DNA of 64,000 bases from Megalobrama amblycephala (taxonomy: Eukaryota > Chordata > Actinopteri > Cypriniformes > Xenocyprididae): assembly GCF_018812025.1 (NCBI RefSeq), contig NC_063052.1, positions 18,435,414-18,499,413 on the forward strand, read 5' to 3'. Below the pieces are notes generated by a model. That model had not been told where the DNA came from. It worked only from the letters and a program-made list of their open reading frames with translations, and searched no databases. Both the position numbers and the translations under genes were made by a program. The first letter of the stretch is position 1. Each line of letters starts with the position of its first letter. Positions 47,912 to 58,983 of this stretch are shown piece after piece.

Positions 47912-49560
47912 AAAAAATCCCTTATGCAAGACTGCGCAACAAGTGATGCCGGAAACGCGCTGTTATAGTGCAAGAACTCATTTAAACTATGGTTCATAGG
48001 ACGCAATGTCACATTCAATTTGGAAATGCCGGAGCTAAGCTGCTATTCAGCACGTTTCGTATATCGAAGCCTTAAAACCCCCAGAGAATACCAGGAAATT
48101 ATAAAGCAGAAAGTGATATTTGTTTAAGGAGAAAGGGCATAGGAATAGTGTTTCATCAAATACTTGAAACTTATTCTTTGTATTATGTTTGACATACATT
48201 GCATATGCAATGAATCACTTTTAGTTTCTGCCTTAAGGTGAAATGGCAGTAAAAAAAAAAAAAAAAAAAGTCATGTTTTGACATTTAGGAAACACACTGC
48301 CTGTGATCCAATGGATTAGTATTTCTGAACCCTTCAGGCATTCAGTTATAAATGGTTAAATGTTTTAAAGGGGTTTTGCGTGGCAGCATACATTATGTGT
48401 AATTATGGTTTACTGCAAGAAGCCAATTCATATTTGAACTATCAGTCAATGTGACGGAAGAGTTGTTTTAATACGTCATCCACCTTGTTTGATATACCAA
48501 TGTTTATCTAAGAATTTATCATAAGGCAAAGCCAGCTTTGAAATATGCTGTTGTATGTATATATACACAATATTTTGGGGTTTTTTTTCCATCTTGACTG
48601 ATTTCATACTAACTATACTAATGTTATCGATATTTGTAGTCACAATTTTCCTTTTGATTAGTGCACAAATCATAGGTAGCCTATAATTCTAACCCACACA
48701 GACCACAGCAGTGTTTATAGAGCTTTCACCACAATCCATTTGCTTTCTTGACTCTTAACCTAGATCAACCAGCCCATAAACCACAGCTACATGACCTTAC
48801 ATAACCCTGCAGTCAGTGGGTTATAGATCTGTCTGTATAGACCACAGTCTTGGTTATGTGGTTGTAGTTTAATTATGTCTTATGTGAGCACAGAGTCAAA
48901 CATTCATAAATGATTGTGTTTGATTCTATCATTGGCTCAATATCAAATAAGTCCAGGCATGATTAAGCATAATACCCTCATTGGCGTGGACATGTTTCCT
49001 TATAACTGTATTTGCACTGAAACTGTCGCTGCTGTATCAGTTTAACAACAATCCACCCTTGTTTACTGAAGACTCCTCAGGGGGTTTTGGTGTCTGGCAG
49101 GGGAAAATAGGGTCATTTGAGTGTTTGTCCAACATACCTACACCCAGGATGTTCCTGTTGATGTTCTATGAATCATCAGGTATATGATTCATCAATGGTT
49201 TAGCTACCATCGAAACTACTGAAGCTTGTCATACCTGATAGTGCAGGTTCAATACTGAGACATATGGTGCTTTTAGTGTGTATTTATACACATATCTGAG
49301 GAAAATGATGTACGTGAATAATATAAGAAGTAATGGACATTTTAATTAGTTGAATTAAGGTGTGTTTGTGCAGTACTATAAGCCTGAAGATATGATTTTA
49401 TATGTCTCCTATAAAACTGCTCTGGCTACAGCAAACAAACGCAACAGGTTTGACAAGCTCTTTTCATAGATGGATAATAACAACGCTACCTTCATATTGG
49501 TGCTAAACAGAAAGGAGGTGCTGCACTGAGTCATATATCATTTCCACATTGGCAGAAAAA
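47912..49560. other. Gene-free, nothing recognised
   Basis: AT-rich with a poly-A run near 48250; no supported feature. Confidence 0.4.
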
Positions 49561-50314
49561 AGAGAAGGCCCCGTTCAAACTAAAGACGATAAAGATATAG
49601 CTCTAAAAATCATTCTAAAGGTAAAAGAATAGCACACCACAACTATAACGATAATGGAGAAACGGCAATGTTGGAATCACTTTCAGAAGGATTTTTTTTC
49701 TGTGTTCACACCATGTCGTTATAACCATAATCACGGAATGACAACACGTGACAATCTACTCGGAATTATGCGCTTCTATGTTAACGCTATCAATGCCAAA
49801 TTGAGGCTGCATCCCAAAACTTGTAGGCCTCTGACTTATCAGGCAATGACTTTGTAGGCAGTGTTTACGCACAGAGGTACCTGCTGAAACATGATTTTGG
49901 ACCGACTTCTGAGGCGGTGTAATGGTTTAATGATCTACAGCATAATAGAGAGAGCTTTAGTTATAACCAAGTGAATATTTATTTACTACAATAGTAATTT
50001 CTCACTAGAAATGACATCAAAAGTTGAAAACGTTGGTCAAAAATGTACATTTACACACAAACTGACCACGAACCACAACTTTCAGTTGCCATATATATTT
50101 TTAAGCTCAGCTGTCACTGAGTGGGACACACAGGATTGTGGGATATCAAAGGCTGCGAAGGATACATCTATGCTGCCTTCAAAAATTGATCAGATGAAGG
50201 TATCTCAGGTGACAGGAAGCAAAACTAACATTGGTTTTGGACGTGCCTTAATGCTCACCTACCTTGAAATGCATCCTCCGAAGGCAGCATTTTTCACCTT
50301 TCAAACGCAGCCTG

Positions 50315-50400
50315 AAAGCGCGTTCATGCCATGTTGTATTTACCGTAACAACTGGAAAAGCGCGTTCATGCCATGTTGTATTTACCGTAACAACTGGAAA
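50315..50400. repeat. Two-copy 42 bp tandem repeat
   Basis: aaagcgcgttcatgccatgt opens both units, at 50315 and 50357. An inverted copy (tacgacatggcgtgaacgc) lies near 50600, so the tandem is part of a decayed inverted-repeat element. Confidence 0.75.
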
Positions 50401-50861
50401 AAGTCTTTATGTACTTGTAGAACTTGTAATGACAACATGTAAAGTTGTAATTTTCTAAGAGCTACGAGCTACTGGACCACCTGACCACTGCAGATTTAAG
50501 ATGTGTTTGACTTGAAGCAGCGCTGTGCAGACTGATCGATGACATCAAAGTACCGCAAGAGCGATTCAAAAACAATACAGAGCTTTGTTTACGGTAATTA
50601 CGACATGGCGTGAACGCAGCATGAACCTGCAGCAGTCAAGTGGTACAGAGGTCACGGTACAAGTTGGAGTTCTCAGAAAATTCCTAGTTTACAAGCTGTA
50701 ATTACGAATATAAGCCTAAATTCAATCTGTTCATCTTATAAAGTGATCAAGTCTCTTCAGAAAATTTGGATTTGGATTCATATGGATTTGTTTTACGATC
50801 TCTTTATGAATTTTTTGAAGCATCAAAGTTTCAGTTGCATCGCTGTCTATGGAGGGAAAGA

Positions 50862-51158
50862 AAGCTAGCAGATTTCATCAAAAAGATCTTCATTTATGTT
50901 CCGAAGATGGAAAATTATAAAAGTAAGGTTTAACCACTGTAGTCACCTGGACTATTTTAATAATGTCTTTAGTACTTTTATGGACTTTGAAAGTGGTAAT
51001 GAAATTGCTGTCTATGGAGGAGTCAGTACCTCTCGGATTTCATCAAAAATATCTTCATTTGTGTTCCGAAGATGAACGAAGGTCTTACGGGTTTGGATCA
51101 ACATGAGGGTGAGTAATTAATGACAGAATTTTCATTTTTGGGTGAACTAACCCTTTAA
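50862..51158. mobile_element. TTAA-type MITE fragments
   Basis: ttttgggtgaactaaccctttaa marks the right end; agatttcatcaaaaa blocks recur inside. Confidence 0.6.
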
Positions 51159-52510
51159 GAATATCAGTTCAGGTAAGTTGAGTGATACTTATTTTGCCTA
51201 TAAATTACTCCAGTACCGTATGTGATGTAAGGGATAATGTATTGTTTACATTTTATTTCCCAGGTTGATTTTTGTTAAAACTAACAGATTTCAATTTATC
51301 GCATTGTTATATGAAGGTAACATTAGAAGTGTAAACCTTTTCTTCTGTTCACGTTAATTAAACAGTAGAGCATGATGCAAACAACAATTAGGTCAAGGTT
51401 AGCCTATAAGTTTTGCTTTACCCTTGTTCCAGACCTAGACGTTCCATGAAAATCCATCTTAAATATATTAATTATTACATTCTTCCCCAGAGAAGAATAG
51501 TTGAAATCTGTTACATATGGAGGTTTTCACACTCACTGTAAACCATGAGTTTTATCAGTTTTGTTATCACAGTCCATCAGACTTTTGTGACAGTTTGAAG
51601 ATTTGTGCTCTAATCACAACAAGATATGCACAGAAAAGCATAATGACTATTTTTACTATTTATTTTTATTTTTACTACAACTATATTCTTGAACTGTACA
51701 TAATTATGTAAATTTTCTGTATTCCCTGATGACAAACTACATTATGGTAATTGAACGCTCTTAATTCAAACATGCTGGTCATGTGACAACAGTTATATAG
51801 TATAAAACTGTTTATTGTATGTGCATACTGTTTTGTCAGGATTATGTACTTTGTCATGTCTCTTATTTTGAAATTGGCCATTCATGAGTTCATGCTCTTT
51901 TGTAGTTCTTTTCATGGTCTTTGTAGTTCTTTTGTTCATGCTAATTAGTTTCAGGTGTTATCCTGTTGTTTTCTCTGTTATTTAACCATACGGCCAGTCT
52001 TGCCCTGTGGATTATTGTCCATTTGTGCGATCCTTTCATGGTTCATGGTGTTACTGGTCAAAGCCACGAGCTACGTTTCATGTCATGTGTTCCACGGTCA
52101 AGTCATGTATCAGGTTTTGTGCTATTAAACACCTTTTTATCTGCATTTAGATCCAGACTCATGCTTGATCTTGGAGGCAACGTTACACTTTCACTTACTT
52201 CTCAAATAGTAGATTCCATCTCAAACGCAGCCATAGACCTTTGACCTGTGTATATGTCAACTTGTGCCATGAAGGGAACCACCAATAGGTGGAGACAAAT
52301 ATACAAAATATGAGAATGGATTGCTGTCAAAATGCTAAAAGTTGAATGCATTTTAGTTTTATATGATTTTAACAGGCAAAAACAACAACTCTCTTTGTAT
52401 GACTTTGTGCTTTTATTATATAAAAAATAATAATAATAATATAAAAGGTTAATAATACATCTTTTCAAAAATGGCACACAAGTGTTGTACTCGATTGTAT
52501 ACTTATAATC
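51159..52510. other. Gene-free, repeat-like second half
   Basis: 51840-52190 has the composition of a degraded transposon or retroelement (repeated gtagttctttt, catgttc/catgttcca motifs) but no identifiable ends. The rest is unassigned. Confidence 0.35.
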
Positions 52511-53960
52511 CTACATTATTCTATTGGTGACAATGATCTCATTTAGGAGTTCCTGGAGATCCGTCTGGCCAGTGATGGGTCTGAAAAACAGTTCTGTCAC
52601 CAGGCTTCGGGCCTCCATCTGTAGAGTGCTAGCCATAAACAGCAGGTTCGTGAATGTATGGTGATCTCTGGGGTGATGATGGGAGAGAATAAGCATGTGC
52701 AGAGCTCTCTGGGCCTCCTCCTGCAGTCCTGCTATCACTGCCAAACTCTTCAGGCCAGGAATATCTGAAACAGAGGGAAGTCAGTGAAGTGACAGAATTC
52801 CAAGAATATACTGAATATACAATCTGTGATAATCACTTTCACATTTCAAACATTAGCTTTATACAATGTAAAGAGAACCAGAAACACTTTACAGAATACA
52901 TGCTACATGTGACATATTTATATTATGTATTATAGATAATATACACCTAACAGAGTAATATAATGGGTGAAGTTCATCACGTCATACTCGCACACAGAGA
53001 TAGTTGTAGGCTAGTTGTGGTTATTTTTAGAGTGTATAGGCCTACATTTATTAATATTTGTAATGACGTTGCAATTTTGTAATTTTATAGAGTTAAAATA
53101 ATATAAAAGTAATATATAAAATAAGTACTGTCCTTTATGTTAATCAATATACTAAAATAAGTGTACTTTTTTAAAGCATGACAAATTATTGAGAAGAAAG
53201 CTGAAAGATTATTAAAACATAATGATTTAAAATGTACTTAAAATTAAACCTTTTGACATTATTACAAAATGCAACTTTTTAAAAGTGTTTTAAGAAACAG
53301 TCATGAATGGATATACTTAAGTGGCTTTTTATCTACAAGTACAGTTCATTAAAAATACTTTTGAGATTCGAAGTACACTACACATGCACATTCAATATAA
53401 TTAAGCGCACTTGTTTTTCACAAGCAATGTCAAACCATGCTCTTGCATTTCTTTTAAAAAATCTCACCTTGACTGAACAGTATTGCACACTTGAGATATG
53501 CATACTCATTTAGACTCAGGTCCAGACTCCATACTTTGTTCAGGAACATCTTAAGTTTGTACACTTCTGCCAGGGTAGGTGGACAGACATCTGATTTCTG
53601 CTGACCATTCAACAATATGTTTCTAAGGATGCTGACAGCAGGGAAGTCCCACACCTCAAAAGTGATGTGCTCCTGCGCAAGTCCCAGGAGGAAAATAGGC
53701 ACCCAGCGGTTCTGAAGAAGGATGAGTCGGTCATTGAGCGGCAGATTTTGGAAGGAAGGTAAGCTCTTCATGAAGTGAATCGTTTTTACCAAGACACCAA
53801 AGGCAGCATGACAGGTGGTATGTTGGTTTTTTAAGCACACTAATCGCTCACAGTGACAGCTGTGTGTCTTTGGATAACTGAAGTGTGCAAAGTCACACTT
53901 ACGGCTTAGGATGCTGAAGAGAATTCCATGAGGATGTTGTTTGCTAAAGTATTTTTTCAT
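52511..53960 (-). CDS. nr0b2: Small heterodimer partner (SHP), orphan nuclear receptor 0B2
   Basis: Two minus-strand exons, 53960-53468 and 52764-52511, join at CAAG|gtgaga and tttcag|AT (phase 1), giving 248 residues (human 257). The single intron in the ligand-binding domain matches the family gene structure. There is no DNA-binding domain, as expected for NR0B. Visible landmarks: an N-terminal LxxLL-like ILFSILS; the signature FLLGLAQEHITFEV; PSFQNLPLNDRLILLQ; YAYLKCAILFSQDIPGL; and the C-terminal ELFFRPITG block. SHP represses other nuclear receptors such as LRH-1 and HNF4 and mediates bile-acid feedback. The ATG at 53958-53960 lies about 80 bases downstream of a TATA box. It is transcribed away from nudc. 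Confidence 0.95.
52765..53467 (-). other. nr0b2 intron
   Basis: 703 bp phase-1 intron with gtgaga donor and tttcag acceptor. It is AT-rich, with no recognised element. Confidence 0.8.
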
Positions 53961-54037
53961 TTTCTCTGATGTAATGTCTATCTAATGTGAAGCTGTTGTC
54001 GTTGTATGAATGGCTCCAGTTTGAATCCTCAAAGGCT

Positions 54038-54045
54038 TATTTATA
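54038..54045 (-). promoter_or_regulatory. nr0b2 TATA box
   Basis: Minus-strand TATAAATA, about 80 bases upstream of the nr0b2 ATG, fitting a transcription start near 54013. Confidence 0.7.
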
Positions 54046-54076
54046 GCAGCTCCTTTAGTAGCCTATGACTAATCTT

Positions 54077-54157
54077 TAGCCTTGACCTTTCTGAACCCTT
54101 ACACATCAGACAGACCAAACTATTGAATTTCAAGGAAAAGGTTTGCTCCACGTGGAG
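54077..54157 (-). promoter_or_regulatory. Candidate nuclear-receptor half-site and palindromic E-box upstream of nr0b2
   Basis: On the gene strand AAAGGTCAAGGCTA (54090-54077) contains AGGTCA overlapping TCAAGGCTA, one mismatch from the extended LRH-1/ERR half-site YCAAGGYCR. About 60 bases further upstream is a perfect palindrome ctccacgtggag (54146-54157) around CACGTG. SHP promoters in mammals are driven by LRH-1 and bHLH factors, so both are plausible, but binding is inferred. Confidence 0.4.
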
Positions 54158-54480
54158 ACGGTAAGGTTCACGCTCTGGGAGCTGAACCATGGTCTGCACA
54201 AGGAAAGGGGTTAATGACATTTATCATGTTTAACTGTCATTAACTCAGCCTGTACCAAGTCACCAAGGACTAATAGAGTCATGTTATCTTGGCTTGAGTT
54301 TGGGCCCAACGTTCAGTATGTCACTACATAAGAACTGATAATATAATCATAACAGATACGTGTTTTGCTTTTCTTTTTCTTGGAGGTTTATATTATATTA
54401 GTGTTCATTATTCTTCAACATCTACATTGATTTTAAATGAAGGAACTTGTGGCTACATTCCTTCAAGTGTATTTTATATA

Positions 54481-55945
54481 CAAACCCGATTCCAAAAAAG
54501 TTGGGACACTGTACAAATTGTGAATAAAAAAGGAATGCAATAATTTACAAATCTCATAAACTTATATTTTATTCACAATAGAATATAGATAACATATCAA
54601 ATGTTGAAAGTGAGACATTTTGAAATGTCATGCCAAATATTGGCTCATTTTGGATTTCATGAGAGCTATAAAAAGAGCCTCTCAGAGTGGCAGTGTCTCT
54701 CAGAAGTCAAGATGGGCAGAGGATCACCAATTCCCCCAATGCTGTGGTGAAAAATAGTGGAGCAATATCAGAAAGGAGTTTCTCAGAGAAAAATTGCAAA
54801 GAGTTTGAAGTTATTATCATCTACAGTGCATAATATCATCCAAAGATTCAGAGAATCTGGAGCAATCTCTGTGCATAAGGGTCAAGGCCGGAAAACCATA
54901 CTGGATGCCCGTGATCTTCGGGCCCTTAGACGGCACTGCATCACATACAGGAATGCTACTGTAATGGAAATCACAACATGGGCTCAGGAATACTTCCAGA
55001 AAACATTGTCGGTAAACACAATCCACCGTGCCATTCGCCGTTGCCGACTAAAACTCTATAGGTCAAAAAAGAAGCCATATCTAAAGAAGCGCAGGCGTTT
55101 TCTCTGGGCCAAGGCTCATTTAAAATGGACTGTGGCAAAGTGGAAAACTGTTCTGTGGTCAGATGAATCAAAATTTGAAGTTCTTTTTGGAAAACTGGGA
55201 CGCCATGTCATCCGGACTAAAGAGGAGAAGGACAACCCAAGTTGTTATCAGCGCTCAGTTCAGAAGCCTGCATCTCTGATGGTATGGGGTTGCATGAGTG
55301 TGTGTGGCATGGGCAGCTTACACATCTGGAAAGGCACCATCAATGCTGAAAGGTATATCCAAGTTCTAGAACAACATATGCTCCCATCCAGACGTCGTCT
55401 CTTTCGGGGAAGACCTTGCATTTTCCAAAATGACAATGCCAGACCACATACTGCATCAATTACAACATCATGGCTGCGTAGAAGAAGGATCCGGGTACTG
55501 AAATGGCCAGCCTGCAGTCCAGATCTTTCACCCATAGAAAACATTTGGCGCATCATAAAGAGGAAGATGCGATAAAGAAGACCTAAGGCAGTTGAGCAAC
55601 TAGAAGCCTGTATTAGACAAGAATGGGACAACATTCCTATTCCTAAACTTGAGCAACTTGTCTTCTCAGTCCCCAGATGTTTGCAGACTGTTATAAAAAG
55701 AAGAGGGGATGCCACACAGTGGTAAAAATGGCCTTGTCCCAACTTTTTTGAGATGTGTTGATGCCATGAAATTTAAAATCAACTTATTTTTCCCTTAAAA
55801 TTACACATTTTCTCAGTTTAAACATTTGATATGTCATCTATGTTGTATTCTGAATAAAATACTGAAATTTGAAACTTACACATCATTGCATTCTGTTTTT
55901 ATTCACAATTTGTACAGTGTCCCAACTTTTTTGGAATTGGGTTTG
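54481..55945 (+). mobile_element. Near-intact Tc1-like DNA transposon
   Basis: Flanked by TA at 54479-54480 and 55946-55947. The inverted repeats of roughly 60 bp differ at only a few positions (caaacccgattcc versus caaacccaattcc). It carries one transposase gene (listed separately) and shares its ends with 29416-30261. Confidence 0.93.
54712..55725 (+). pseudogene. Tc1-like transposase, disrupted by two in-frame stops
   Basis: The frame from ATG 54712 to TAA 55725 is 337 codons. Codon 13 is TGA (54748-54750, probable CGA decay) and a TAA stop lies at 55573-55575, so no full protein is made. Between them it is open. It contains an N-terminal helix-turn-helix ([16 protein letters not shown]) and the catalytic triad of a Tc1 element: Asp in WSDESKFEV, Asp in [11 protein letters not shown] and Glu in SPIENIW, with 34 residues between the last two (DD34E). 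The C-terminal part after the stop, ending GDATQW, is still readable. Function when intact: cut-and-paste transposition into TA. Confidence 0.9.
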
Positions 55946-55947
55946 TA

Positions 55948-56558
55948 TATAAATCAGTTAGAGTATCTACTGTTTGAAAAGTTTGAAAACTATCAATATA
56001 CATGATTATTATTTCAATGTGTATTATACCCTTTGAGAGTCTGAGATAACAGACTCCATGATTTGTTATCTTAATCACAGGTTGCACTCTTGGTCATTCA
56101 CCTCACATTATTATCATATTAATCAGCATTTGTGTTCAGAAGCAGACAAGCCAAGTGAATATATGATAAGTAACAACCTCAGCTCAGATTTGAAAAAAAA
56201 GAAAAAAGAAAAATGGTTACACTTTACAGTAAGGTTAACTAACATAACCATGAGCAATACATTTGTTACTGTATTTGTTAATCTTTATTTTTTTTTTGTT
56301 AGATCTTTGTTAGAAAATCATATCATGTTTGAAAATAATGCTTTTGTTGTTTTTATCCAAATATATAAATTAAATAGGCCTAATTATCAGTGTTTGTATG
56401 GTATTCATATATTATTATGCTATATATTACACTGTTTATTATTCATACATACATTATTACAGATGACAGCACATCATCATCATCTTGACCATGTTATTAA
56501 TTAACACTTATATAATTATGGTAATTCATTATTATATATTATTTATACAGAATAAATG
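55948..56558. other. AT-rich, nothing recognised
   Basis: No supported feature between the Tc1 and MITE insertions. Confidence 0.4.
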
Positions 56559-57509
56559 TGACCCTGGACCACAAAACCAGTCATAAGTCGCACGGGTATA
56601 TTTGTAGCAATAGCCAACAATACATTGTATGGGTCAAAATTATCGATTTTTCTTTTTATGCCAAAAACCATTAGGATATTAAGTAAAGATCATGTTCTAT
56701 GAAGATATTTTGTACATTTCCTACCGTAAATATATCAAAAATTAATTTTTGTGAGTGGATATGCATTGCTAAGGACTTCATTTGGACAACTGTAAAGGGT
56801 TAGTTCACCCAAAAATGAAAATTCTGTCATTTATTACTCACCCTCATGGCGTTCCACACCCGTAAGACCATCTTCGGAACACAAATTAAGATATTTTTTG
56901 TAGAAATCCGATGACTCAGTGAGGCCTGCATAGGGAGCAATGTCATTTCCTCTCTCAAGATCCATTAATGTACTAAAAACATATTTAAGTTCATGTGAGT
57001 ACAGTGGATCAATATTAATATTATAAAGGGACAAGAATATTTTTGGTGCGCCAAAAAAAACAAAATAACGACTTATTTAGTGATGGCCGATTTCAAAACA
57101 CTGCTTCAGGAAGATTCAGAGCATAATGAATCAGTGTATTGAATCATGATTCGGATCGCATGTCAAACCGCCAAACTGTTGAAATCACGTGACTTTGGTG
57201 CTCCGAACTGCTGATTTGATACGCTGATTCATTATGCTCCAAAGCTTCCTGAAGCAGTGTTTTGAAATTGGCCATCACTAAATAAGTCGTTAATTTTTTT
57301 TTTTTTTTTTTTGGCAATTAACCCTTTAAAGGCGATTTTCTCAATATTTAGATTTTTTTACAGCCTCAGATTCCAGATTTTCAAATAGTTATATCGGCCA
57401 AAATTTGTCATATCCTAACAAACCATAAATCAATTTATTTCAGATGACATATAAATCTCAATTTAAAAAAAAAACTGACCTAAATGGCTGGTTTTGTGGT
57501 CCAGGGTCA
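56559..57509. mobile_element. MITE interrupted by a TTAA MITE
   Basis: Ends tgaccctggaccacaaaacc and ggttttgtggtccagggtca are inverted. Interrupted by 56796-57325, just upstream of nudc. Confidence 0.75.
56796..57325. mobile_element. TTAA-type MITE nested upstream of nudc
   Basis: Starts agggttagttcacccaaaaa; the right end decays to ttaaccct followed by TTAA. Inverted blocks include tgatggccgatttcaaaaca and tgttttgaaattggccatca. Confidence 0.7.
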
Positions 57510-57753
57510 CAAATGTAGGCTAACTGACAATGTGTTCAAGTTTGTGTTATTGTGCGTTTATGGTTTTCGTTTTAAAAACCATTTCTTGAGCTTAATATAA
57601 AGACAATCTCACAACCGTATGTATTACTCTATCTGTCCGTATATCAGTCTGTCAGGGGTCTCTAGAAAGTTCTGCCATAGAAAGGTCCTCAGGCCTCATC
57701 TGTTCGCTGTAAGAACCGCCTCACCCACTACAGCTTCATAAAACTGTCACCTG

Positions 57754-57797
57754 ATTGGTTTGCGCGTTTGTCCTTCAAATATATGTGATCTGATTGG
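57754..57797 (+). promoter_or_regulatory. nudc promoter with two inverted CCAAT boxes
   Basis: Two gattgg motifs (57754-57758 and 57793-57797) about 40 bases apart lie 120-165 bases before the nudc ATG. No clear TATA box is visible, which suits a housekeeping gene. Confidence 0.45.
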
Positions 57798-57918
57798 TCC
57801 TAAAGATTATGTGGGCTGTCCTTGTATCTAGGAAGTCAAGGCAACACACGGGTGTTAAGCGTGACTCTTAGCATCACACATCAAATTGTAGTTCTTTAAT
57901 CTGTTATCGCTAGTGAAA

Positions 57919-58948
57919 ATGGGTGATGATGAGGAGAAATTCGATGGTATGTTGCTCGCCATGGCGCAGCAGCATGAAGGAGGAGTGCAGGAGGTAACAT
58001 GTCAACACATGCAGCTGCATGCTAGCAGCCGAGCTAACTGATGCACGATGACTGGCTCTAATATAAAGTATATCTGTATGTACATTAGTTACGGAGTACT
58101 TGGCTGTTTATTAGTGTTGGCTTGGCAAAACAGCACATTAATATGCTGTTATCATTTACATGCACAACTTTTATGGGGTATTAGAATGTTGTTATATGTG
58201 GAGAACATGGTTTTGGTCTTTTTAGACAGTCCTTAAATGTGCAAAAATGCTCACTAGGTTTTTGTAACAGCCATTGTATATTAATATGTTACTTTGGTGT
58301 ATGTCTTATAAGATTGAATAAAAATGACCATCCAACCCATAAACCTGCTTTCTATGATATGCCATTCCAGTGAACATAGTATCACTTCTGGTGTCTTCTC
58401 ATTTCTTCTTCTTCATTATTATTGTTGACAGCTGGTGAACACATTCTTCAGTTTTCTAAGGAGGAAAACAGATTTCTTCACGGGAGGAGAGCCCGGAGCC
58501 CCAGAGAAGGTTTTGATTTTGATTGAATTGACTGTTAGTTGTACTAACCAAGATTTAAATTAAGTCATGTCTTCTCTATGTATATTTGAGAATCATTGAA
58601 TGTTTGTATTTTTGCATCTTAAAGTCAGCATTAAACAGAAGTTGCAATAGTATTTTGTTTCCTATTGTGACGTTTATCCGAGAGAAACCGCTTCACAAGT
58701 TCTCAGTGACAGGTTTCATGTGAGTGACAGGTTGTCCCATCCTTTTGCCGAAAAACATATCATCAGAGAAGAGATGTCATTGCAAACAGGAGAGGAAGTT
58801 ATTTTGATTAAAGATTACAAGTATATAAATATTAAAATTATATGATTAAATTATTTATGATAAACCTGCAATATTCCAATAAAAAAAGAATGGTCAATTT
58901 TGATTTAATGGTGACTTTAAACCCAACAGTTACACATTTCACATCATT

Positions 58949-58983
<35 letters not shown>

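Noticed and set aside
50011..50442. 143-codon + strand frame
   Set aside because: It spans the 42 bp tandem repeat and MITE-like fragments. No domain, splice signals or promoter supports a gene.
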